Shown in pieces: positions 57,228-64,000 of a stretch of DNA of 64,000 nt. The notes beneath the pieces are model-generated. The model was not told the origin of the DNA and made no database searches. It was given only the letters and a program-made list of their open reading frames with translations. Source of the DNA: Chryseobacterium sp. ZHDP1 (GTDB taxonomy: Bacteria > Bacteroidota > Bacteroidia > Flavobacteriales > Weeksellaceae); assembly GCF_018603435.1 (NCBI RefSeq), contig NZ_CP075682.1, forward strand, positions 4,092,001-4,156,000, written 5' to 3'. The translations under genes and the position numbers were made by a program. Positions within the stretch are counted from its first letter, which is position 1, and each line of letters opens with the position of its first letter.

Positions 57228-58502
57228 TTAATGCTTAAACCTTTCATAGGCAGCTTTTTCCAGCATTTCCCTGTCATCGGGATGCGCAATACTGATTAAT
57301 TCCTGAGCTCTCTGCCTTAAATTTTTTCCGTAAAGATAAGCGGTTCCGTACTCCGTTACCACCCAATGAATATGTCCTCTTGTGGTTACCACTCCGGCTC
57401 CCTGTTTCAGGAAAGGAACAATTCTGGACACTCCTTTTTTGGTTCTCGAAGTAATGGCGATGATCGGTTTTCCGTCTTCGCTCAATGCGGCTCCTCTCAT
57501 AAAGTCCATCTGCCCTCCGATTCCGCTGTACTGCATCGTTCCGATAGAATCTGCACAAACCTGTCCGGTAAGATCAATTTCAATGGCAGAATTGATAGCA
57601 ACCATTTTATTATTTCTCATGATATTGATCGGGAAATTCACCGTACTCACATCATCAAATGAAAATACCGTGTTATCGTCCACGTAATCATACAGTTTTC
57701 TTGTGCCAAAACAGAAACTGGTAATGGTTTTATTGTCGTTGTAGCCTTTATATTTATTGTTGATGACATCATTCTGGATCAGATCTATTACACCGTCACT
57801 CAGCATTTCGGTATGTACTCCCAGATCTTTATGATTGTGAAGACATTTCAGAACCGCATCCGGAATGGTTCCTATTCCCATTTGCAGGGTGGATTTATCG
57901 TCAATTAATTCCGCAACATTTTTACCGACCAGCATTTCTTCAGGACCTACTTTTGCCCCGTAATCTACGGTTGGAAGTTCTTCTTCATGCCATACAAGCT
58001 TATGAATTCTGCTGATGTGGATCATTCCGTCGCCATGCGTTCTCGGCATTAAAGGATTCACAACTGCGACAAGTATTTTTGCGGTATCCACCGCAGCTCT
58101 TGCAACATCCACGGAGGTTCCCAATGTACAGAAACCATGTCTGTCGGGCGGTGAAACAGTAATTAAAGCAACATCAAGCGGTAATATATTTTTTCTGAAA
58201 AGAATAGGAATTTCACTTAGAAATACGGGAACAAAATCTCCTCTGTCGGAATTCACTGCATCGCGTACAGGAGACGAAACAAATAAAGAATTAACGAAAA
58301 ATTTGTCTTTGTACTCAGGTTTTGCAATTTCCACATTTCCCTGCTGGGTAATGGAAACCATTTCTACATTATCCAAACGATGGGATTGCCTCGCTAGTTC
58401 GTCGATTAAGTAATTGGGAGTACAGGCGCTTCCGTGAAAAAATACACGGTTTCCGCTTTTAATGGTATAAATAGCTTCTTCTGCGCTGATGTAATTTTGC
58501 AT
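57228..58502 (-). CDS. acetyl-CoA hydrolase/CoA-transferase family protein
   Basis: 424 residues, full length. Family markers: FFHGSACTPNYL near the start, SPPDRHGFCTLG (118-129), GIGTIPDAVL (209-218) and the catalytic Glu232 in GVHTEMLSDG. The C-terminal half has GQVCADSIGTMQYSGIGGQM and SRIVPFLKQGAGV. It moves CoA between acids, for example acetyl-CoA with acetate, 4-hydroxybutyrate or acetoacetate. Lying between hmgA and hppD, it could activate the acetoacetate made by FahA; this is an inference from location. Confidence 0.88.
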   Translation of the reverse strand: MQNYISAEEAIYTIKSGNRVFFHGSACTPNYLIDELARQSHRLDNVEMVSITQQGNVEIAKPEYKDKFFVNSLFVSSPVRDAVNSDRGDFVPVFLSEIPILFRKNILPLDVALITVSPPDRHGFCTLGTSVDVARAAVDTAKILVAVVNPLMPRTHGDGMIHISRIHKLVWHEEELPTVDYGAKVGPEEMLVGKNVAELIDDKSTLQMGIGTIPDAVLKCLHNHKDLGVHTEMLSDGVIDLIQNDVINNKYKGYNDNKTITSFCFGTRKLYDYVDDNTVFSFDDVSTVNFPINIMRNNKMVAINSAIEIDLTGQVCADSIGTMQYSGIGGQMDFMRGAALSEDGKPIIAITSRTKKGVSRIVPFLKQGAGVVTTRGHIHWVVTEYGTAYLYGKNLRQRAQELISIAHPDDREMLEKAAYERFKH

Positions 58503-58607
58503 ATTGAAATTTTTTATGAATTTTTCTTAGTCTTAAAGATAGTTCATATTGTTTTTACTTAGTCTTATTATTCGAAGATTTTTATCATGTTTTAATTAAA
58601 TTGATTC

Positions 58608-58642
58608 AAAAAAAAAGGACTGAAATATTAATATTCAGTCCT
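58608..58642 (-). terminator. rho-independent terminator of hmgA
   Basis: On the minus strand AGGACTGAA pairs with TTCAGTCCT around a 9-base loop, followed by nine T. Confidence 0.9.
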
Positions 58643-58702
58643 CAATATATTTTGATAATAATTTCAGTGCTAAAAGCCGGAAGCCAGTCGCAAAAAGCTT
58701 TA

Positions 58703-59890
58703 TTATTCCTGAGAACGGTCTTCAAGATGATTGTCTTCGCTTTCCAGCCATGAAGTTTTGTAAGAAGGATCTTCCACTTTTAAAGCTTCTTCCGTAATTT
58801 TCAAAGGTCTGAAAGGATCTACCATTACAGCATATTCTTCCGTGAATTTTTTACCGATACTTCTTTCCATAGCTCCCGGATGCGGTCCGTGAACAATTCC
58901 TCCCGGGTGAAGCGTGAAATCCATTAAATCGATATGGTTTCGGCTCATGAAATCGCCTTCCGTATAAAATAAAACCTCATCCGAATCGATATTTGAGTGG
59001 TTGTAAGGAGCCGGAATGGCTTGTGGATGATAATCGTACATTCTTGCACAGAACGAGCAGACTACGAAATTATGAGCTTCGAAAGTCTGGTGAACCGGAG
59101 GCGGTTGATGAATTCTTCCCGTAATCGGCTCAAAGTTTTTGATATTGAATTTGTAAGGATAAAAATAACCGTCCCATCCTACAACATCAAACGGATGCGT
59201 TGCGTAGATGAAGTCTGTAATCTGGTTTTCCTTTTTTACTTTAATTAAAAATTCTCCTTTTTCGTCTTTCGGTTCCACAAAGGTAGGAGTGATGATGTCC
59301 CTTTCGCAGAAAGGAGAATGTTCCAGCAACTGTCCGAATTCGTTTCTGTATCTTTTCGGAGTGTAGATTGGAGAATGGCTTTCCAGAATGAAGAAAACCG
59401 TATCATCAGAATGCAGTTCCACCTGATAAATGGTTCCTCTCGGAATAATTAAATAGTCCCCTACAGAAAATTCAAGATTTCCCACAAAAGTTTTTAAAAT
59501 TCCGCTTCCGCTGTGCGCGTATAAAAGTTCATCGCACTCGGCATTTTTATAAAAATAATCCATTGATTTTCTTGGCTTCGACAATCCCATTTTCAGGTCG
59601 TTGTTCACCATTAGGAACTTACGGCTGTCCAGAAAATCGTCTTCGGGAGTTACATTCATTCCCTTAAACATTCTTGGCGTTACGTTTTTATCAATAACAA
59701 TTTTCGGAGCTACGTCCTTCGGTTCGCCGATGGATTTTATCTGCGTAGGACGGTGAATGTGGTACAATAAAGAAGAAATTCCATGAAAACCTTCCGTCCC
59801 GAAAAGCTGTTCATAGTAAAATTTATCTTCAGGAGATTTAAAAATCGTGTGTCTTTTCTGGGGAATATTTCCCGACTGATGATATCTCAT
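58703..59890 (-). CDS. hmgA: homogentisate 1,2-dioxygenase
   Basis: 395 residues. The cupin-fold family signatures are present: RYHQSGNIPQKRHT at the start, YAHSGSGILKTFVGNLEFSVGDYLIIPRG in the middle (quoted in part), then HPFDVVGWDGYFYP, PPVHQTFEAHNFVVCSF and HPGGIVHGPHPGAMERSIG with the iron ligands. It opens the homogentisate ring to maleylacetoacetate. With hppD and fahA it gives the tyrosine route; no maleylacetoacetate isomerase is in the window. A TAAATTTG box lies 22 bases upstream. Confidence 0.95.
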   Translation of the reverse strand: MRYHQSGNIPQKRHTIFKSPEDKFYYEQLFGTEGFHGISSLLYHIHRPTQIKSIGEPKDVAPKIVIDKNVTPRMFKGMNVTPEDDFLDSRKFLMVNNDLKMGLSKPRKSMDYFYKNAECDELLYAHSGSGILKTFVGNLEFSVGDYLIIPRGTIYQVELHSDDTVFFILESHSPIYTPKRYRNEFGQLLEHSPFCERDIITPTFVEPKDEKGEFLIKVKKENQITDFIYATHPFDVVGWDGYFYPYKFNIKNFEPITGRIHQPPPVHQTFEAHNFVVCSFCARMYDYHPQAIPAPYNHSNIDSDEVLFYTEGDFMSRNHIDLMDFTLHPGGIVHGPHPGAMERSIGKKFTEEYAVMVDPFRPLKITEEALKVEDPSYKTSWLESEDNHLEDRSQE

Positions 59891-59912
59891 TTTACTTTTA
59901 TATGTTGATTCT

Positions 59913-59920
59913 CAAATTTA
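59913..59920 (-). promoter_or_regulatory. hmgA promoter, -7 box TAAATTTG
   Basis: Exact TAnnTTTG match on the minus strand, 22 bases upstream of the hmgA ATG. Confidence 0.55.
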
Positions 59921-59965
59921 ACACTTTTTCATGAATTCAATTTAATAATATTTTTCAGTTGAGTT

Positions 59966-60004
59966 TTGTGGTTAGAAAATAATTGTTAGCTTTGTCTAAC
60001 AATT
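59966..60004 (+). promoter_or_regulatory. promoter with overlapping operator-like palindrome upstream of the second receptor
   Basis: TTG (59966-59968), an 18-base spacer and TAGCTTTG (59987-59994) form a good promoter. The -7 box is covered by the perfect inverted repeat AATTGTTAG-CTTTGT-CTAACAATT (59981-60004). A dimeric regulator bound there would block transcription. The ATG follows at 60013. Confidence 0.65.
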
Positions 60005-60012
60005 ATAATTTC

Positions 60013-62082
60013 ATGAGGCGAATATTATTTTCTGCAATCTTCTTTTCGGGTTTCTGCTTTTCACAGGAAACGGACAGTCTGGCTTTGAATGGGTCGAAAG
60101 AGCACGATTCTGCAAAAGTTTCAAATCCAAAAATCAAAACAAAAAATATTGATGATGTGGTGATTACAGGAACGATAAAACCTATCAGCAAATCGAAAAG
60201 TCCTGTAAATGTTGAAATTTATTCGCAGAAGTTTTTTCAGAAAAATCCGACGCCGAGCATTTTTGAAGCCATTTCTATGGTCAATGGAGTAAAGCCTCAG
60301 TTAAATTGTTCCGTCTGCAACACAGGAGATATTCACATTAACGGACTGGAAGGTCCTTACACGATGATTTTAATTGACGGAATGCCGATTGTCAGTTCGC
60401 TGTCCACCGTTTACGGACTGAGCGGAATTCCCAACAGTCTGGTTGACAGAATTGAGGTAGTAAAAGGTCCAGCTTCTTCTATTTACGGCTCCGAAGCAAT
60501 GGGCGGAGTCATTAATATTATTACTAAAAATGCTTTGACTGCACCCAAATTAAGTGTCGATCTCATGACGACAACATGGAGTGAAAATAATATTGACCTT
60601 TCCACGAAATTTAATTTGGGAAAGAATGTCGCTTCGCTGTTGAGCATGAACTATTTCAACTATACAAAAAGATTCGATTACAATAAAGACAATTTTACGG
60701 ATGGAGCTTTGCAGAACAGAATTTCAGTTTTTAATAAATGGAATTTCCGGAGGAAGGAGAGCCGATTGGGGAGTTTTGCTCTGAGATATTTATATGAAGA
60801 CCGCTTTGGCGGAGAAATGCAGTGGAATACATCCTATCGGGGAAGCAATGAAGTATACGGAGAGAGTATTTATACGAATAGAGTAGAAGCTTTCGGGGTT
60901 TATCAATGGCCTTTAAAAGAGAATATCATTACTCAGTTTTCCTTTAATTTTCATGACCAGAATTCTTTTTACGGCAGTAATCCTTTTCTGGCGAATCAGA
61001 AAGTGGCTTTTACCCAGACATATTGGGATAAAAAATTCGGAAATCATGATTTGATTCTGGGGATTACGTTTAAAAAGACGTATTATGATGACAATACGCC
61101 GGGAACATTGTCTGCGGACGGATTGATGAATGAACCAATGAGGTCGCCGATTGTTGGAGCTTTTATTCAGGATCAGTGGGAAATTAATGAAAAAAATACG
61201 TTGCTGTTGGGGTACAGACTGGATTATGACAAAATTCATCATGCCGTACATTCTCCGCGTTTTGCATGGAAATTTTCGCCGAATCCTTATCATACTGTAC
61301 GATTCAATTTCGGAACAGGTTTCCGTGTGGTGAATTTGTTTACTGAAGATCACGCTGCATTAACGGGTTCGCGTGAAGTGGTGATTCAGTCAAATTTAAA
61401 GCCTGAAAGATCTATCAACGGAAATATAAACTATGTTTGGAAAATTCCGGCTGGAGATCAATTGATTAATTTGGATGCTTCTGCATTTTATACGTATTTC
61501 AGCAACAAAATTGTCGGAGATTTTGATACCGATCCTGCGAAAATTATTTATGATAATCTTCAGGGGTACGGAATTTCGAGAGGAGCTTCTTTAAATCTGG
61601 ATTATACTTTTGATCTTCCTTTGAGTGTTAATCTGGGAGTGACGTATCTGGATGTTTATCAGAAGTTTGATGGGGAAAATGAAAAATCGCAGCAGCTTCA
61701 TGCCCCGAAATGGAGCGGGACTTATAATCTGAGTTATAAGTTTAAAAATAATCTGACAGTCGATTTTACAGGACAGTTTTACGGACCGATGCGGCTGCCG
61801 GTTTTACCGAATGATTACCGACCGGAATATTCTCCGTTGTATACTTTGGCGAATATTCAGGTTTCGAAGAGTTTTAAATCGGGATTTGAAGTGTACTGCG
61901 GAATAAAAAATCTTTTCAATTTTACTCCGAAAGATCCGTTGATGCGACCTTTTGATCCGTTTGATAAAAATGTAAATGATCCGTTAAGCAATCCTTATCA
62001 TTATACTTTTGATACGACGTACGGATATGCGCCGATGCAGAAAATAAGAGGTTTTTTGGGAGTGAAATATACTTTAAAATAG
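60013..62082 (+). CDS. TonB-dependent receptor with a CxxC in the plug
   Basis: 689 residues from the preferred start, with a signal peptide (to about residue 18). The TonB-box-like IDDVVITGTIKP is followed by the plug (about 60-170) with LNCSVCNTGDIHINGLEG, IDGMPIVSS, IEVVKGPASSIYGSEAMGGV. The barrel is of BtuB/FecA size. Cys99 and Cys102 form CSVC. The neighbour downstream is a secreted thioredoxin-like protein with the same CSVC. A metal or redox-active ligand is plausible but unproven. Expression is probably controlled through the palindrome over its promoter. Confidence 0.92.
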   Translation: MRRILFSAIFFSGFCFSQETDSLALNGSKEHDSAKVSNPKIKTKNIDDVVITGTIKPISKSKSPVNVEIYSQKFFQKNPTPSIFEAISMVNGVKPQLNCSVCNTGDIHINGLEGPYTMILIDGMPIVSSLSTVYGLSGIPNSLVDRIEVVKGPASSIYGSEAMGGVINIITKNALTAPKLSVDLMTTTWSENNIDLSTKFNLGKNVASLLSMNYFNYTKRFDYNKDNFTDGALQNRISVFNKWNFRRKESRLGSFALRYLYEDRFGGEMQWNTSYRGSNEVYGESIYTNRVEAFGVYQWPLKENIITQFSFNFHDQNSFYGSNPFLANQKVAFTQTYWDKKFGNHDLILGITFKKTYYDDNTPGTLSADGLMNEPMRSPIVGAFIQDQWEINEKNTLLLGYRLDYDKIHHAVHSPRFAWKFSPNPYHTVRFNFGTGFRVVNLFTEDHAALTGSREVVIQSNLKPERSINGNINYVWKIPAGDQLINLDASAFYTYFSNKIVGDFDTDPAKIIYDNLQGYGISRGASLNLDYTFDLPLSVNLGVTYLDVYQKFDGENEKSQQLHAPKWSGTYNLSYKFKNNLTVDFTGQFYGPMRLPVLPNDYRPEYSPLYTLANIQVSKSFKSGFEVYCGIKNLFNFTPKDPLMRPFDPFDKNVNDPLSNPYHYTFDTTYGYAPMQKIRGFLGVKYTLK

Positions 62083-62089
62083 TTGTGAA

Positions 62090-62246
62090 TTTTAACGCAA
62101 AGATTTTTCTAATGAACAAGAATATTTTTAGAAAGCAAAGGCAAATAAATTTGCTTCACGAAGCGTAAGGAAAAGCTTCATCAAATCAACCTGTTGATCC
62201 ATCTTTGCTCACTTATATGAAATAGAAAAAATTAAAACTTTGCGTT
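62090..62246. repeat. inverted-repeat element with AACGCAAAG ends
   Basis: AACGCAAAG (62094-62102) and CTTTGCGTT (62238-62246) bracket about 135 bases containing GCTTCACGAAGCG-type dyads. It belongs to the same dispersed group as 47271-47434. It fills the gap between the receptor and the thioredoxin-like gene. Confidence 0.55.
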
Positions 62247-62279
62247 TAAAAGATTTTTATAAGAAAAAACATATATAAA

Positions 62280-62747
62280 ATGAAAAGCCTAACGATATTT
62301 TTATTTTTAATGTTGATGCCGTGTTTTTGTCTTTCGCAGATGAAAACCGGCACTTTTTCGGATTTGGAAATTCAGCAGAAGGAAGATCCTAAACCAATCA
62401 TTATTCATCTTTATACAGATTGGTGCAGTGTCTGTAAAATCGAGAAATTCAATTTAAATAAGGATAAAGAACTGGTTGAACTCATCAATCAGCATTTCTA
62501 TATTATCAATTTTGAAGCCGAAAAAACAAAACAGAACATCCGTTTTTTAGGAAAAGAATACCATTATCTGTCTAACGGAAACTCGGGAATTCATGAGCTG
62601 GCTCTGGCTTTATCAAAGAATAAAAGTCAGCCGGTTTATCCTTTGTGGATTATTTTGGATAAATATGGAAATTTGATTGAATATCATGAAGGATTGTTTA
62701 CACCTGAAGGATTAAAGAAGAAACTCAAAAAGGTTTTGAACAAATGA
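62280..62747 (+). CDS. periplasmic thioredoxin-like protein
   Basis: 155 residues with a signal peptide (to about residue 19). IIIHLYTDWCSVCKIEKFNL holds the active-site Cys49-Ser-Val-Cys52, and YPLWIILDKYGNLIEYHEG gives the cis-proline region and the following strand. It is of the thioredoxin_7/DsbD-C type and probably reduces disulfides on exported proteins. It follows the CxxC-containing receptor on the same strand, with a repeat element between. Confidence 0.87.
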   Translation: MKSLTIFLFLMLMPCFCLSQMKTGTFSDLEIQQKEDPKPIIIHLYTDWCSVCKIEKFNLNKDKELVELINQHFYIINFEAEKTKQNIRFLGKEYHYLSNGNSGIHELALALSKNKSQPVYPLWIILDKYGNLIEYHEGLFTPEGLKKKLKKVLNK

Positions 62748-62789
62748 TTTTGTTTAGCAGATTGATTGGAAGCTGTAGATTTCTACGTT

Positions 62790-62945
62790 ACGCTTCGGCT
62801 CCGCTCAGCGTACGAAAGGTCACCAATACAAATATTTTATTAGAGAGGAAATAAGGAGTCTTCTTACAGTACGCTTCGGCTCCGCTCAGCGTACAGCAGA
62901 AGGTTACCAATACAAATATTCCTCATCTATTTTAATAGAGAGGAA
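62790..62945. repeat. two copies of a GCTTCGGCTCCGCTCAGC repeat unit
   Basis: The 25-base sequence TACGCTTCGGCTCCGCTCAG + CGTAC occurs at 62790-62814 and 62871-62895. Each is followed by GGT(C/T)ACCAATACAAATATT and then TTAGAGAGGAAAT or AATAGAGAGGAAAT. So a unit of about 80 bases is duplicated with small changes. The unit is partly palindromic (GCTGAGCGGAGCCGAAGC on the other strand). It fills the 62748-62993 gap. Confidence 0.8.
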
Positions 62946-62993
62946 ATTTTTTACTTCAAAATGATGAAGGGTTATAAAATCGGGGGAGAGGTT

Positions 62994-63359
62994 TTATTTT
63001 AAAAGCACCGCAGCAATCGCCAGAATTGCCGGTAACGCCTGAACAAAAAATATTTTCTTCGTGGCAGAAATAGCACCATAAATTCCGGCAACGGCAACAC
63101 ATCCTAAGAAAAATAAAGCGATATTCGTCTGCCATTTCGGATCTTCGATGAAGAATGACCAGATGAGTCCGGCAGCAAGAAAACCGTTGTAGAGTCCCTG
63201 ATTGGCGGCTAAACCTTTGGTCGGTTTAAACATTTCGGGAGGCAAAGCTGCCTTGAAAACTTCTTTTCCTTTGGTTTCCCAGGCAAACATTTCCATCCAG
63301 AGAATATAAAGGTGTTCGAGGGCAACAGCGGCGATGAGTATTTTAGCTACAATTTCCAT
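62994..63359 (-). CDS. DUF1304 integral membrane protein
   Basis: 121 residues with four transmembrane helices (about 5-22, 52-70, 77-95, 100-119). EHLYILWMEMFAW near the N-terminus and NQGLYNGFLAAGL in the second helix are the DUF1304 family marks. The function is unknown. It is divergent from a Crp/Fnr-type regulator gene 69 bases away, a usual arrangement for a regulator and its target. Confidence 0.88.
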   Translation of the reverse strand: MEIVAKILIAAVALEHLYILWMEMFAWETKGKEVFKAALPPEMFKPTKGLAANQGLYNGFLAAGLIWSFFIEDPKWQTNIALFFLGCVAVAGIYGAISATKKIFFVQALPAILAIAAVLLK

Positions 63360-63428
63360 AATTTACGTTTTTGTTTTGTAAAACTAAAAAAATAAAGTTA
63401 AGTTTGGTTATACAATTTTCAAAAAAAA

Positions 63429-64000
63429 ATGGAAACTTTCAGGCAGCATTTGGAAAAATTTATTTCGGTAACCGATGATGAATTTTCTTCCATTCATTCA
63501 TTTTTTCAGCCGATGGATAGTAAGAAGAAACAGAATCTGATGACCGAAGGAGAAATCTGCCGGTCGATGTATTTCGTGGTAAAAGGCTGTCTGAGAAAAT
63601 TTTTCATCAATGAAAAAGGAGTGGAGCAGACTACGGAATTTGCAATTGAAAACTGGTGGATCACCGATACTTTTGCGTATGAAAGACAATCTGTCTCCAA
63701 TTTTTCAATCCAGTCGGTCGAGAAATCACACATTTTAAAAATTGATTTAAAAGATCAGGAAGAACTGCTGAAAAAGCATCCCGTTATGGAGCGGTATTTC
63801 AGGATGATCTACCAGAGAGCGTATGCCGCTTCAGAAAGACGCATCCGTTATCTTTATGAATTTTCACGCGAAGAACTGTATGTGCATTTCAGTACCCAAT
63901 ATCCGTGGTTTATCCAGAGAATTCCGCAATATTTAGTGGCTTCTTTTTTAGGCTTTACTCCGGAATATTTAAGCGAAATCAGGGCGAAATTACGTTCTTA
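63429..64000 (+). CDS. Crp/Fnr-family transcription regulator, reaching the window edge
   Basis: 190 codons are visible and the last two bases are TA, so the gene may lack only the final base of its stop. The N-terminal cyclic-nucleotide-binding-like domain has QNLMTEGEICRSMYFVVKGCLRKFF (in part) and TTEFAIENWWI. The C-terminal helix-turn-helix ends RIPQYLVASFLGFTPEYLSEIRAKL. No cysteines for an Fe-S cluster as in Fnr are seen near the N-terminus. It may control the divergent DUF1304 gene; the 63360-63428 gap holds a near-palindrome GTTTTGTAAAAC (63372-63383). Confidence 0.88.
   Translation, partial: METFRQHLEKFISVTDDEFSSIHSFFQPMDSKKKQNLMTEGEICRSMYFVVKGCLRKFFINEKGVEQTTEFAIENWWITDTFAYERQSVSNFSIQSVEKSHILKIDLKDQEELLKKHPVMERYFRMIYQRAYAASERRIRYLYEFSREELYVHFSTQYPWFIQRIPQYLVASFLGFTPEYLSEIRAKLRS

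Noticed and set aside
62790..62895. Two identical 25-base repeats as a possible CRISPR array
   Set aside because: Only two copies, the sequence after each copy is itself repeated, and there are no cas genes. It is a dispersed intergenic repeat.

Overview
The window is a piece of chromosome from an AT-rich member of the Bacteroidota, most likely a Chryseobacterium/Elizabethkingia-type flavobacterium (Weeksellaceae). Four things point there: promoters of the TAnnTTTG type instead of -10/-35 boxes, almost no Shine-Dalgarno sequences, a PNGase F-II-like glycosidase, and a small peptide with the 'bacteriocin-like' leader common in Chryseobacterium. The genus is an inference from gene content; there is no rRNA or tRNA gene in the window.

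Layout. 1-8 kb: the start of asparagine synthase, a secreted PNGase F-like glycosidase, an IS110-family element (about 2.75-4.2 kb) with a structured non-coding leader that looks like a bridge RNA, an rRNA m5C methyltransferase and an ABC ATPase. 8-12.5 kb: a YceI lipoprotein, pheS, and a membrane histidine kinase overlapping a LuxR-type response regulator, followed by a short transcription unit that codes for at most a 29-residue peptide. 13-24.7 kb: envelope proteins, a ferredoxin with its reductase, prolyl oligopeptidase, a LOG protein, a ParE-type toxin-antitoxin pair, PepD, a lipoprotein, a HAD phosphatase and a LURP-one protein. 24.8-29.6 kb: recR followed by four surface-glycan genes. 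29.6-36 kb: secG, an active/inactive pair of M16 proteases, and a triple-PAS histidine kinase with a single-domain response regulator.

36-38.4 kb is a decay zone. One small secreted-protein gene is broken by a stop and a frameshift. The next is split by a 1251-bp zinc-ribbon DDE insertion sequence; removing the element with one copy of its TA duplication restores a single frame. 38.4-50 kb: a UvrD/PcrA helicase, a TonB-dependent receptor, three alpha/beta hydrolases, a phospholipase D-like membrane protein whose 3' end is tandemly duplicated, a serine beta-lactamase-fold lipoprotein, and a two-gene HipA-like kinase/DUF3037 module.

50.8-53 kb holds the bacteriocin-like peptide and a GxxExxY gene flanked on both sides by matching inverted repeats, which looks like a self-contained cassette. 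53-60 kb carries three consecutive enzymes of tyrosine breakdown (hppD, hmgA, fahA) on one strand, interspersed with a CoA-transferase, an HTH-type protein and a small secreted protein. 60-64 kb: a second TonB-dependent receptor with a CxxC in its plug, next to a thioredoxin-like protein that carries the same CSVC motif, then a DUF1304 protein and a divergent Crp/Fnr regulator that runs off the end.

Intergenic regions are rich in dispersed repeats: inverted-repeat elements with AACCGCAAAG-type ends, GCTTCGGCTCCGCTCAGC units, a long GC-rich hairpin element, and purine/pyrimidine-rich inverted tracts. Rho-independent terminators are frequent and often shared between convergent genes. No CRISPR array, prophage, tRNA or rRNA was seen.
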